Of a stretch of 64,000 nt of DNA, positions 33,479 to 44,961 are shown in pieces (the stretch's first letter is position 1; each line of letters opens with the position of its first letter). Source of the DNA: Humulus lupulus (Eukaryota; Streptophyta; Magnoliopsida; Rosales; Cannabaceae); contig NC_084793.1 in NCBI RefSeq assembly GCF_963169125.1, positions 139,974,297 to 140,038,296 of the forward strand. The letters run 5' to 3'. The notes beneath the pieces are model-generated. The model did no database searches. It was not told the origin of the DNA and saw only the letters and a list, made by a program, of their open reading frames with translations. The position numbers and the translations under genes are program-made.

Positions 33479-33651
33479 TAGTAGATTTTTTGTTTTTTTC
33501 TAATTTTAAAATCAAGCCTTAACTGCTTAGACCTACCTCTGAATGTTTTTGACCGAGTCTTAAGCCTTTAACTGACAAATATTCAAATATTTTCAATTAT
33601 ATTCATTATTTTTATTCAAATCAAAATAGGGTTAGCTTCACTCCTTACCTC

Positions 33652-33659
33652 TATAAATA
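33652..33659 (+). promoter_or_regulatory. TATA box of the solo LTR
   Basis: CTATAAATAGGACC is followed by a leader with CACTCATTCTTCAAGC, a classic plant core-promoter arrangement. Confidence 0.6.
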
Positions 33660-34221
33660 GGACCTAGCACCAAGCCATTTCACTCATTCTTCAAGCATTG
33701 ATCAGAGCCTCCAAGGTGCTAGTGAGACCATAAGAGTGATAAACACTTGGGTTGGGAAAAAGCTTTGCCATTCATAAGCTTTATAAAATACTTGGGAAGT
33801 GAGGATTAGTGTATTTCGGTATTGGAGTTAGACCAATCCATAAGGTCAACTAAGGTATTCCTATTCTTTAAGTCCAGTTCTTTAAAACTCTTTAGTTTTC
33901 TTTAGTTCCTTTTTATTCAGATCCTAACTTTTGATATTGGCTTTGACTAGGTTTTTGAAACTTAAAGATCTTTCTCGGTAAGTTTCTTTTGAAGGTTTAG
34001 TTTCCACTTTTATTCTTCACTCTTTAGGAATACTCACCATTCTTATTGTTGATTTTAGGAGTGTTCCAAGTCCTGCATTTTTTCTCAAATATCCCGGTTT
34101 CGGTAAGGAAAATAGGATATATCTTATATGTTGTATGATATGTTATGCTTATGTTATATGTTATGTTATTTTATGTTGTGTTATGATATGTTAACATTAT
34201 GTATAGTATGTTATAGTCCTT

Positions 34222-34342
34222 GGGCATATGACTTGACTAGCTAGCAAGCCCCAATAACTTATGGGCATATGACTTGCTTGCCTAGCAAGCCCCACAAATC
34301 TATTGGGCATATGACTTGCTTAGTTAACAAGCCCCAAGTAGT
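34222..34342 (+). repeat. Three tandem copies of a 41-42-bp unit
   Basis: Units beginning GGGCATATGACTTG at 34222, 34263 and 34305 each end in AGCAAGCCCC or AACAAGCCCC plus a variable tail. They lie in the R-U5 half of the solo LTR. Confidence 0.85.
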
Positions 34343-34812
34343 ATAATGGCCATTGTAGTATTGTATGACATATATTTATAGTATATGTTTATGATATAAT
34401 TTATGTATATGTTTTATGTTGTTAGTAGTTTTTCCTTGCTAGGCATTAGGCTCACTCCTTTACTTTTAGTGTGATGCAAGAAAATAGATACAAAGGCAGA
34501 AGGGTTCCTGGAAGCTTGGAGTGTGTGTTGAGGTGAATGGAGTGGATGGGCTGTGTGTCGATTCGAGGATGACGTTATTTTCTTTAGTCTCTTTAAATTA
34601 CGTTTTTATGTATTTTCCGCATTTATCTTTGTAAACAATTTTATTTAAAGTTATGTTTTATTTTAAAACAATGAGCTCATTTATGTATTACAAGTATTAT
34701 TTTAAAGTTTTCAATAAAGTTATGAATTTTTCTCATGTATGTTCTCTTCAAAGTAGTAGTTATGTCTAGTAGATTTAATGATCTAAGTCTTAGAAATAGT
34801 TGGGTCATTACA

Positions 34813-35156
34813 CTCTAGATACTCATGTCTTTACCTAATGCATAGGAAATCAAAAACATTTTCAAAGTTTCAGGAATTCCTAGCGATGGCTCAGAACCAA
34901 TTAGGTAAAACGTTAAAGATCTTGCGATCTGATAGAGGTGGAGAATATTTGGATATGCAGTTCCAAGATCATTTAACTAAACTTGGGATTTTATCACACC
35001 TTACAGCCCCAGGTACTCCGCAACAAAATGGTGTAGCAGAACGCCTGTTACTTGTTCTTACTGATAGGTGTGATAAAATCCCAAGTTTAGTTAAATGGAG
35101 GTACTCCGCAACAAAATGGTGTAGCAGAACGCCTGTTACTTGTTCTTACTGATAGG
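34813..35156 (+). pseudogene. Second segment of copia integrase, rearranged at its end
   Basis: The frame resumes RYSCLYLMHRKSKTFSKF and continues with ILRSDRGGEYLDMQF and APGTPQQNGVAER, giving the second catalytic D and the E of integrase. After LLLVLTDR it runs into a local inverted copy and a direct duplication (see 34970-35156). Compared with related copia proteins the segment after GVAER is much shortened, which points to an older deletion before the rearrangement. Confidence 0.8.
34970..35156. repeat. Inverted 31-bp copy plus direct 58-bp duplication
   Basis: 35067-35097 is the exact reverse complement of 34970-35000. The 58 bp at 35011-35068 are repeated exactly at 35099-35156. The copies look identical by eye, so the event is young compared with the surrounding decay. 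Confidence 0.9.
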
Positions 35157-35159
35157 AAT

Positions 35160-36508
35160 GAACTCACTTGGAATACTGGTCCATAATGACCCAATGCCAA
35201 CTCATATTGGCCCATTAACCTGGGAAATCCTATCACGAAACCTTTCGCAATGTTTCCTTGTTTCCAATATATAATACTCAAAGGCTACAATGGCCTCACC
35301 AATTTCTGATACTCTATCTTGACCTGCTAACAGGTTAAGAACTTTACCATGCATTCCATTACATCCCTCTCCATCTCAGGCCATCACTATAAAGCTTTCA
35401 AACTCTGATACACTACAGGATGCCTGAATGAAAAGAATAGGAGAATAACCTGAGATTCATCTGGAATCTCCCATTTAATCCCAGTGTCCATCGGATTCGA
35501 AATCCAATCTCTATACCTCAATAAATTCATATCTGACACTGTTTAAATCCTTAGCTAATCCAGCTAAGACCTTCCACTCAATCTTTCCTATCTGTGGTTC
35601 ACTTAGTCATCTTTCATTTTGATCCTTTTCGAAATGATAATCTCAAACATAAAATTGGCCACCTGGCCCACCAGAAACTCTACTCTAGTTTTGGTCAGAT
35701 CCTTTAACCAACATGTTGCATAAACAATCCTTTTTCCCTATCACTAAGGTGTCATAACCACCTACTAACTGATTTTGATTTGCAAGAAGACTCAGAACTA
35801 ATTCCCAAGGCACCTAAAATATCTTTACCACCCAAGGAAACTCTTGCCCCTAAGGCGTTCCTTGACCTTAGCAAATCTTCGCAGAGAATACATCATGATA
35901 CCATCGTCCAAGACAATTACAATTCCCATTCAAATAAACCTTTGAATGCTCTGTTCATCTGATTCCCAAACACTTGGCATTAAACAAATTCCCAAATCAT
36001 AACTTAGCACTCCCGGTGCCCTTATCTATTATAACAGCTGACTTCCGCATACTCAATTTCCTGGTCTCTAGCTGGTACTAACCAGATCCAAGATCCACCA
36101 CATTAGCTAAGACTTCCATGCATCTCTTTGCCATAAAACTCTAGCTCTCACTACTAATGTCATAAACATATTAAATCCATACACGGTACCAACTGTCACA
36201 AGGCTTTCCACCCTTAAATCCAAGAGGTGTTGTTCTTTCCTTTCCATTTAAAATTTCCCTACACTTGGCTAACCAATCCATACCCTGGATCAAACCAAAT
36301 CCAGTCATAACCAGCTCATTAAAACCACTGATGAGTCCTTTCCACAATAATTCACCTGATCTCTTAAATTACCAATACAGTATCACATTTTCATCATAAC
36401 ATAACCACATAGCCTGTACAACAACTTTATGCCTCTCTATATGCAACAAACAAAGGAACAACATAGCACCAAAACCAAACAGCATAACTTAATAATCAGA
36501 ACTAAAAA
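35160..36508 (-). other. Decayed region downstream of chromovirus gag
   Basis: Minus-strand translation around 36250-36300 gives LIQGMDWLAKCREI, which resembles the DWL patch after the protease of Ty3 chromoviruses. The remainder to 35160 shows no recognisable reverse transcriptase or integrase and no long frame. It is either strongly decayed pol or unrelated filler. Confidence 0.4.
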
Positions 36509-37570
36509 CTAACCTGCCACCCCTGAGGAACTAGCCTCAGTCTTAGACTCTGACTGCCTCAGAATAAACACTCGAGTTGGAATCGAGCTGTCTATCCCCT
36601 TTTTCTCATCCTCTGTCCCTCGACTTGGGCAATCCCTTTTTATATGTCCAACCAATCCACATGAGAAACATGTCTTTGGTCGGCACCCTCTCAAATGGCG
36701 CCTCTTGCACTGAACACATACTGGATAAGTCTTCCAGCTTTCATTCTTAGTTGCTCCAATAAGTGGAGATACCACTATCTGAGCTCCGTGCTCCCTAGCA
36801 CTCCTCTTCCCATCTCTTATGCTCTCAACAGCAAGAGCCTTTTCTACCACCTGAGCATAGGTAGAGATTTCATGCACTGGAGCAACTTTAATGCCCTAAA
36901 CTATTCTAGGACTCAACCCCTGAATAAACCTTTCTTTCCGAACTACATCTGTGGGTACCATGTCAAAAATAAACTTGGCCAACCCATCAAATCTGCTAAC
37001 ATACTCGGTTACCCATGTCTTTCCCTGAACGAGATTCACAAACTCATTCATCTTAGCAGTCTTGGATGCATCACAATAATATTTTTCATTAAACAGCTGC
37101 CTAAATTCTTTCCAATCCATCACAGCTGTATCTCGTGTCTGGGATACTACTTCCCGCCACGTCCGGGCATCATCCTGCAATACAAATGTCGCACAAGCCA
37201 CCCTATCGTGACCTACCAGCCCCATACTGTCCAGAATGGAACTGACCATGCCCATCCATTTCTCGGCTCTAAATGGATCTAGGCCTCCCTCGAAGACTGG
37301 AGGGTAAAACTCCTAGAATCTTCCACATAGAAATTTCCATTTGTTTTCAACCCTAGGCTGAGCCAAAGCTGATGCCACTCCTGGCATAACCAAGGAAGAA
37401 GTGTTTCCTGACAGATTCCGCTGTTGCTTCAAACACCTAATCTCTTCCTCATGCCTCTGCAATCTTGATTGCAAATCTGTGATCATCTGCTGAAAATTCA
37501 TAGGAGCAGATGAAGAACTGAAACCCTGGCTGTAATTCCCAGCCTCTGTATAGCCACCACCAGGCCTCAT
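36509..37570 (-). pseudogene. Chromovirus gag, two in-frame stops
   Basis: One frame of 354 codons runs from ATG at 37570 (MRPGGGYTEAG) to a stop at 36509, with internal stops at about 37313 and 36896. A coiled-coil region (QMITDLQSRLQRHEEEIRCL) precedes the gag core: FYPPVFEGGLDPFRAEKWMG, CATFVLQDDARTWREVV, WKEFRQLFNEKYY, FIQGLSPRIV. A CCHC zinc knuckle, CFSCGLVGHIKRDC, lies near the end, with CVQCKRRH just before it. Two point changes have killed an otherwise intact gag. Confidence 0.8.
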
Positions 37571-38052
37571 TATCTGCCTTGGCTATAAACCTGCTGATTG
37601 AATCTGCAGTCAATAACTTGACCCATTAATCATGATGAGCATATCAAGAGTTTTCCCCCACGGAATCAATCTTACCACACAACAACCACAAACCACTTGT
37701 TGTGCTATAAACATGCCCATGGCATACATACATCAATCATAATCCCTGCTCTTCCGACATACCTACCATGCCTCCAACTCCAACATGAATATATCACAAT
37801 TATATAATCACAGAGCAGGTAATCATATGATCACATTCATATATATATTCACGGAGCATATAATCATATAGTCAAGAGTCAAGCTCTATCAGAATCTCAT
37901 CCACCCTAATACAATGTGCAGGTAAAGCATTTACATTCTATTTAAGTAGTTAAGCACATAACTACAAAAATAGTTACCATTCCCTGAGTGAAGCTATCTT
38001 CAGTGACGTGTGTACATGCCCAGCTTGTCTTCAGGAACCCATAAACCTTGGC

Positions 38053-38067
38053 AGGCTCTGATAACAA
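38053..38067 (-). promoter_or_regulatory. Primer-binding site of the chromovirus element
   Basis: In element sense the LTR end GTTACA is followed by ATTTGTTATCAGAGCC. This resembles the initiator methionine tRNA site TGGTATCAGAGC with changes in the first bases. Confidence 0.65.
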
Positions 38068-38638
38068 ATTGTAACGCCCTAAACTCCAGGGACCGTTATG
38101 GTGTGCCTTATAAACAGTGCTAAACTCATTAATCGAGTCATTTGGCCATAAACGTGTAACTAAGTATGATTAGCAGTTTAAGGATTAAAAATTTTGGTTA
38201 AGATATAACGTTTCACTAGAACGTTTACTGTATACATTGGGATCCCAAAAATATAATTTAAAGGTTTATTACAACAAAATATTTACAACCAGCCGATCTA
38301 AGCGGCAAAACAGGGTTTAACCCTAGTTCTTCTCCTTCAAACCTCGGCCGTGGCGGTCGAGCAGCTGCATATGTACACATTGTCACCTAGGCTCTCCAAC
38401 TCAAGGATGGTCCAGCTTTCTTTTGCCTTTACCTACACCACATAGCACCCGTGAGCCGAAGCCCAGCAAGAAAACTCAATATGCTCAAGAACAATCATAT
38501 CATGATATCAAATCATATCTGGCATGCCTAGCAACATAGCTTTATTCAAGCATGCAAATAAATTCAAACAATGCTAGGGAATCGAGGATAAGAAATCATG
38601 CCCTCCTGATTGGATGACTATCAAGTCAATCCTAATCA

Positions 38639-38870
38639 GATGAGTGATTTAACACTTAAGGTTCTGGTAAACCATACTGAGTGACCGACAAGCAAGTCAC
38701 TACGGGGCTCAGTACCCAAAGCCATGCAAATGATGATCAGAATGATCATACAGAGCTTATAGCCCTGAACAGATGAGTGAATATCACTTTGAGGTTCTGT
38801 TAACCATACTGAGTGACTGACAAGCAAGTCACTATGGGGCTCGGTGCCCATAGCCGTGTAACGAAACGGT
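38639..38870. repeat. Tandem duplication with 132-bp period
   Basis: Two units begin AGATGAGTGA at 38639 and 38771. Both contain GGTTCTG.TAA.CCATACTGAGTGAC, ACAAGCAAGTCACTA.GGGGCTC and CCCA.AGCC. They are diverged by several changes. Confidence 0.8.
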
Positions 38871-39809
38871 TACCTGGGCTTTCCTGCAATGGCTCTATCA
38901 GATGAGTTACTGATGGGTAGTCACTAGCTTAAACAGATGAGTGACTGATGGGTAAGTCACACAAGCGCTTTTAGTTTTCATCGAACTTGAGGTCGGTCCA
39001 GCATTAATGCTCTTCTGCGTCATTTAATGCAGATGTCGATTAGATCTAATCTTTATTGGCTTGCGTTGAACATGCTAAGGCCATCATGACTTATGAGTCA
39101 GCACTGTGTGACCAGTGCCCAGTACCACTGCCGAACTTGACTAATAAGTCCCAGCTTCACAATTGATACTGACAAATTTTCCAATTCTGACGAATTAGTC
39201 AGTACCATGCACAAGTAAGCAATGCTACCAGTATATATCATATGTCAAATATCCAAAAGTAGGGCATTTAGCATGCTTACTTAACAGTTGCTAGCATAAT
39301 TATGATCATGCACAAACACAGAGACTCAAGCTCTAATCAGTCTCATAGTCAATATTCATGACATGCCCTAATCACATGTTTCTCGTGCATCACATGCATC
39401 ACACTTAATCATCCAGCGTGCCTCAATAATAACCATATACAAATGAGAAAGATGCTAAGCATTCAATATGCTATCAATGTCCACATTTAAGCATCCAACA
39501 TGCATCAAGAAAAACCATGCATGTCACATATGGGGTGCAGTTTTCTTACCTCGGGTTCGAGCAAGAATTAGTAAAAGAACGATCCTTGAGAACGATCAAT
39601 CCTTTGATCCTTTAGCGGTCACCTAGTCATAACCAAATATGGAATCCCATCAATAAAATAAATTATAAAAAGGTTTATAATCTGAAACCTCACTCCTGGG
39701 ATCCATCCCGCACTCTCGGGACTCTTAATCTACCCAAACAGGGTAAATGAACCAACCCCCGAGCCTTAAAAGTCATCCCGAGCCCTAAAATAGGCTTGCT
39801 GGAAAATGC

Positions 39810-39925
39810 ACTAGCGATGGGGCGCTGCCTAGTGGCACTGGGGCGTTGTCCCAAAGTCAGAGAAGCCCAAATCCTGCCCTGCCTAGCGCTGGGGCACCAG
39901 GAATGGCGCTGGGGCGCCATCAGCA
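39810..39925. repeat. GC-rich GGCGC/GGGGCG segment in chromovirus LTR
   Basis: Repeated GATGGGGCGCTG, CTGGGGCGTTG, GCGCTGGGGCACC and GGCGCTGGGGCGCCATC motifs within about 115 bp. It is comparable in position and character to segments in the other LTR families here. Confidence 0.65.
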
Positions 39926-40821
39926 GACCAGAAACTTTTCTGGTCTTCTCCCCTGCAATCCCCCTTGAAAACCAAGCCTCCAAACCAATCCCAAACTTCA
40001 CCCAAACATCAAAGTCAACCCCTAAACTTCATCTACATCACACCCTCATCAAAACCCAAGCAATCTTACACAAAAACTTCCATTAATTCTCACAACTAAC
40101 ACCTCAAATTCCTTTGATTGAAAACCATAAGAAAAACAGGGTAAAGCTTAAGTTCATGGATGAAATCTTACCTCAAGTTGGATTTGAGTCCTCTTCAATG
40201 GATAAACTAAGTTTCTAAGCTCCCACCTTTGAAATCTTCTACATTTTTCTAAACTTAAAGGGCTGATATATAACTTAGGGGTGAAAAGACCATTTTGCCC
40301 CTAGGTCAAATAAAGGCTTCTAAAGACTCCCAAGGGTAAAATAATCTTTTCCCACCTATCTCATTAATTATAATTAACACCCTCCAATTATCATTATTCT
40401 CAATATTCTCAAATACCAATAATTCATATCCCGTTACCCTCTAATTCCCGGCAATGTTCAAATCACCAAATTACCCCGAGACTCACTCCGAGCCCCGAAC
40501 TTAATCCCGTTATGACTAGACCGATAACTTGCATTCCATGATCGTCTCATGCCGAATGACCCGAACCAATCCACATACAATGTGGTACTATTTATAATAC
40601 ACCCACATGCATGAAAATACACAATCACACCCTCAACGGGGCAAATTACCAAAATGCCCTTATAATTAAATGTGAACCCATATGCATGCATTTATCATCA
40701 TATAATAATATAATTCACATAAACATGCATATAATCATTTAATAACATGATAAATCAATTATGGCCCTCCCGGCCTCCTAATCAAGGTCCTAAACCTTAT
40801 TAGGAAATTTGGGGCTTTACA

Positions 40822-42884
40822 TTAATGGTCCTCATGTTCATGTCTCCTCCTCAACCGTGGCGGCTGAGCAGCTGATCATGTACATTCTGCCCTCAGAGCT
40901 CTCCAATTCAAGGTTGATCAAGCTTGCCCTTACCTTTACCTGCACCACATAGCACCCGTGAGCCAAGGCCCAGCAAGAAAAATATAACGTTATAGCACTA
41001 ACAATGATAACAATTGAATAACCCTTAACGCATGTTCATAAATTTAGCATACCATATTGATCACACAGTCCAAAGACATAACCAGAGAATCAACAAACCA
41101 ACTCTCAACTATTCAACATAACAAATTCATCAATCAATAATAATAATCAAATCACATGATAATCAGGGTCGAGGCCCTTAGGTCGCACCCTCTGTTTACC
41201 CCACTGCGGTCCGCTTAAACCGAGCTCAGTGAATAATAAGCTGTCCTCAGCTACTAGTGGCTGAGCCGTGCCCTATGCACCAATATAAACTCCGGCACCC
41301 TTAGGCCATTTGTTCATTATTCACATGGCATAATACCATCCTTCATAAAGCATACAGACTCTTAGTCCCATTATAAATTCACAACCGGGTGTAGTTTTCT
41401 TACCTATGTACCGAGCTTCTTGAGCATAGAAATCCCGAGCGCGGTCCTCTAGCCCAAGCCTTGCCGAATACCTAGTCATAACACATACATTACACTCTCA
41501 TTACTAACCAATTCATAATCATCTCTCAGAACCAATCCCGTGCTCTCGGGACCTCCCGTTTCCCCGCACAAGGTAGCAGAAGCGTCCCTTGAGCCCCCTG
41601 AGCCAAAACCCTAAAAACTCAAATTTCCCCTGTCCTAAAATTAGCCTAGCACCGCGGCACAGCCCTATAGAGGCCACGGCGCCCAGAGGGGTTCCCATCT
41701 CCTGATTCAACCTATCGCCGCGACACGGAAGAACAGGGCCGCGGCGCTCATACGCGAACCCAGAAAAACCACCATTTTTAATACTCAAACCTCACTAAAA
41801 ACCACCTAAAACCATCCTAATTCCACAACCCAATTGTCACTAACTTCTAGCACGTTCCCAGCAACATAATCCAACAAAAACTTAGCCTAGAAACTCACCA
41901 AAATCCCACTTCAATTTCTGAACCTCAAAAGCTTAAAAACATCAAAACCAGACAAGAAAACACCAAGATTTAGACATTAAATGTTTACCTTTACTGAAGC
42001 ACCAATTCTCTAAGGAATTTCTGAGCTAACTCCCAGGTTCCTAGCTTCAATTCAGTCTTAAATTTCAAAACCCAAAAACCTCTTAGAACTCAATCAAAAC
42101 CACAGAATTTAAATACCCAAAAGTGTAATTCAAGTCTTACCTCAATCTTGGTTGATCTCCTTAGCTGAATACTAGACTAATCTTCAAAAGCTTCAGCTCA
42201 ATTCACTGAGTTCCCAGCTGAATTTCTTAAGTTCCAATGGTTTTCCTTTGAGAGAAAAGAGAGGAAAGAGGAGAGATAAAACTGAGAGAAGGAGAGGATC
42301 AGTTTAAGTTTTTTTTCTACTATTTTCTCAACTTTACTTAGTCTAACCTTAGTTAAATAAGTCAATCTCGAGGCTCGGGGTACCAAAACGTCCCCGAGGG
42401 CAAAAATGGTAAAATTCCCCAGTATTCCCATCTAAGCTTCATAACCTCAAATATATCTCCAATTATTTATTTCTATAACCCGATAACCCAAATAACCATC
42501 TAATACCCAAAATACCCCTTGACTTACCCCAAGTCAAGTATTAGGTCTCGTTGTGACTTTCCCGCTAACTAGCTCCCTAGGATCACCTCAAGTTGCATGT
42601 TGCAGATTTACCCATATAATAATGTAGTCCTCACAGTTATCACATATAATCATATTTACGCCATCAACAGGCTAAAATTACAAATATACCCCTTTAAGCT
42701 AAACAGGGCCTACATGCATACTAACACTTGTAGACATGCATTTCATATATATTCATATAATCACACAAGCATACTTATCACAGAATCATGCATTAAGCTA
42801 ATAAATTCACACATAAACCAATCGTGCCCTCCCGGCACACTAATCAAGGCCCTTAATCCTTATTAATGATTTTGGGTCGTTACA
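40822..42884 (-). repeat. Second inverted chromovirus LTR, truncated at its 3' end
   Basis: In element sense it starts TGTAACGACCCAAAATC at 42884 and shares the landmarks of the neighbouring LTR (CCGGGAGGGC, GGGCCTTGGCTCACGG, CAGCCGCCACGG). It lacks the final 250 bp or so found in that LTR. It belongs to a related but clearly diverged family. A GC-rich palindromic segment lies at 41648-41755. Confidence 0.75.
41648..41755. repeat. GC-rich GCCGCGGC-type segment in truncated LTR
   Basis: CACCGCGGCAC, GGCCACGGCGCCC, CGCCGCGACAC and GGCCGCGGCGC follow each other at 25-40-bp intervals in AT-rich surroundings. Confidence 0.65.
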
Positions 42885-44937
42885 GGAATGGTTGTGAACC
42901 TAGTTTACGCCATTATAGAATTTGGGGGTGTCTCGCCCACATCCTGAGGAAAAAGGAAGGAAAGCTAGAACCGCGAACTGAAGTCTGCATGTTTTTTGGC
43001 TATCCTAAAGGTACTCGGGGTGGACTTTTCTATAGTCATTCAGAAAAGAAAGTGTTTACTTCTACGAATGCTACTTTTCTGGAAAATGACTCTATCCAAA
43101 ACTTTAACCACGCAACACAGTAGTTTTAGAGGAGATGGTTAAAGAATTGACTCCAACCAATGTTCCATCATCATCAACACGAGTTCATGATTAAATTCTC
43201 ACTCTTCATGTCCAATCGACGCAAGTTTATTTAAATGAAGATAATACCAATGTTCCAGAGCAAACAGTCATGGAGCCTCGCCGTAGTGGGAGGGTTTCTA
43301 GGAACCCAGTTCACTATGGTTTGGATGGTGAAACCAATATGGTTGTTGGTGACACTAGTGATGATGATCTGTTGTCTTTCAAATAGGCAATGGCTAGCCC
43401 TAAAAAGGAACTATGGCTCGAAGCCATGAAATAGGAAATGGAGTCCATGTACTCAAATTCCGTCTGGGATCTTGTGGAAGCACCTAGTGACTTTAGGGCC
43501 ATTGGGTGCAAGTGGATCTATAAGAAGAAAGGAGGTGTTGATGGAAATATAGAGACTTATAAAGCACGATTAGTGGCAATGGGTTATACCCAAAGAGAAG
43601 GCATGGACTATGAGGAAACTTTTAGTCCGGTAGCCATGCTCAAGTCCATTCGCATCCTCCTATCCATAGCAGTCGCTCTTGACTATGTGATCTGGAAAAT
43701 GGATGTCAAGACAACTTTTCTTAATGGGAAGCCTGACGAAGTCATTTATACGGATCAACCAGAAGGTTTTAAAGTAGCTGGACAAGAAGGAGAAGTTTGC
43801 AAGTTGAATAGGTCCATTTATGGACTTAAGCAAGCTTCTCGTTCCTGGAATCTTAGGTTTGATGAAATAATCAAAACCTATGGCTTTGATCAAAATATTG
43901 ATGAGCCTTGTGTTTACCAACTGAAGACAAATCAAATAGTGGTATTCTTGGTTCATTATGTAGATGATATCTTACTCATTGGAAACAATGTTAAGAAATT
44001 GTCATATGTGAAGAATTGGCTGAGCACTCAATTCTAGATGAAGGATTTGGGTCAAGCAAGTTATGTTCTAGGTATCTAGATCATCAGGGATAGAAAGAAG
44101 AGACTCTTAGCTCTTTCTCAAGCATCTTATATAGATAAAGTGCTTGAACAATTCTCAATGACAAATTCCAAGAAAGGACATTAACCGTCTTGCCATGGAA
44201 TTCATCTTTCAAAGAAGCAGTCTCCCCATACTCCTGAAGAGGAAGATGCAATGAGAAAAGTTCCTTACGCATTTGCAGTTGGAAGTCTGATGTATGCCAT
44301 GTTGTGTACCTGACCAGATATCTGCTATGCAGTGGGAGTAGTGAGCAGGTATCAGTCAAACCCAGGACCGGAACATTGGATAGCAGTTAAGCATATCCTG
44401 GAGTATTTAAGGCGAACTAGGGATTATATGTTAGTCTACAAGGGTGGTGTTCTGAACCCTATAGGCTACACCGATTCAGATTTTCAGACTAATGTCGATG
44501 ACAAGAAGTCTATTTCTGGAATGGTGGTTTACTCTTGGGGTGGAGCTGTGATATGGAGAAGTGTAAAGCAATCTGCAATCTCAGATTCCACCATGGAGGC
44601 TGAGTACATAGTTATGTCAGAAGCAGCTAAGGTAATAGTCTGGCTAAAGAAGTTCTATTCGGATCTTGGTGTTATTCCAGAAATGGATAAACCACTTGTA
44701 TTGTTTTGTGACAATACAAGAGCGATAGCCAACTCGAAAGAACCTCGTAGTCACAAGAGGAGTAAGCATATAGAAAGGAAGTATCACATTATTCGAGAAT
44801 ATGTGTCCAGGGGAGATGTGAAGGTTGTGAAGATTGCATCTGAAGACAATCTTGTAGATCCATTTACAAAGATACTACCAAAAGCTACATTTGATAAGCA
44901 TGTCAAAGAAATGGGGTTAGTAGAATTAAGGCATTAG
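42885..44937 (+). pseudogene. Copia integrase end, reverse transcriptase and RNase H
   Basis: The integrase C-terminal region (NGCEPSLRHYRIWGCLAH, GYPKGTRGGLFYS) is followed by a decayed linker with frame changes. Reverse transcriptase starts at about 43390 and is well kept: ELWLEAMK-stop-EMESMYSN, ARLVAMGYTQREGMDY, WKMDVKTTFLNG, YGLKQASRSWN and the catalytic HYVDDILLIGN. Stops occur at 44035-44037 and further on. RNase H has YTDSDFQ, STMEAEYI and LFCDNTRAIA with all acidic residues, and ends with TAG at 44935-44937. Confidence 0.9.
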
Positions 44938-44948
44938 TTTCAATTAGT

Positions 44949-44961
44949 GCAAGTGGGAGTT
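44949..44961 (+). promoter_or_regulatory. Copia polypurine tract
   Basis: CAAGTGGGAGT lies directly before the 3' LTR, the standard position and form in plant copia elements. Confidence 0.8.

Larger units (their letters stand above)
32922..34812 (+). mobile_element. Solo LTR in copia integrase, exact CTCTA duplication
   Basis: The 1891-bp insert starts TGTAGAGTCC and ends GGGTCATTACA. CTCTA is repeated exactly at 32917-32921 and 34813-34817, and removing the insert plus one copy restores the integrase frame DYSRYSCLYLMHRK. A TATA box lies at 33652-33659. There is no internal region or primer site. The ends resemble those of the Ty3 chromovirus-type LTRs in this window, but it is a separate family. 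Confidence 0.9.
38070..40821 (-). repeat. 5' LTR of the inverted chromovirus, 2752 bp
   Basis: In element sense it starts TGTAAAGCCCC (40821) and ends AGGGCGTTACA (38070). Phrases shared with the other chromovirus LTRs include TAGGAGGCCGGGAGGGCC near the start, a GGGCTTCGGCTCACGGGTGC-like motif near 38440-38460 and CGCCACGGCCGAGG near 38345. A GC-rich segment lies at 39810-39925 and a 132-bp tandem duplication at 38639-38870. Confidence 0.8.
35160..42884 (-). mobile_element. Inverted chromovirus-type Ty3 block inside copia
   Basis: In element sense (right to left) this holds an LTR truncated at its 3' end (42884-40822), a second complete LTR (40821-38070), a primer site, gag and decayed sequence that stops abruptly at 35160. 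No 3' LTR is present. Both junctions with copia carry GGAAT (35155-35159 and 42885-42889), and joining them restores the copia frame LTDRNGCEPSLRHYRIWG. At least two insertion or deletion events are needed to explain it. Confidence 0.7.

Noticed and set aside
34201..34345. Possible CRISPR-like array of 41-42-bp units
   Set aside because: Only three units, repeats and spacers both conserved in tandem, inside a plant LTR. It is a simple tandem duplication.
38636..38851. 71-codon minus frame
   Set aside because: It translates the 132-bp tandem duplication in a chromovirus LTR.
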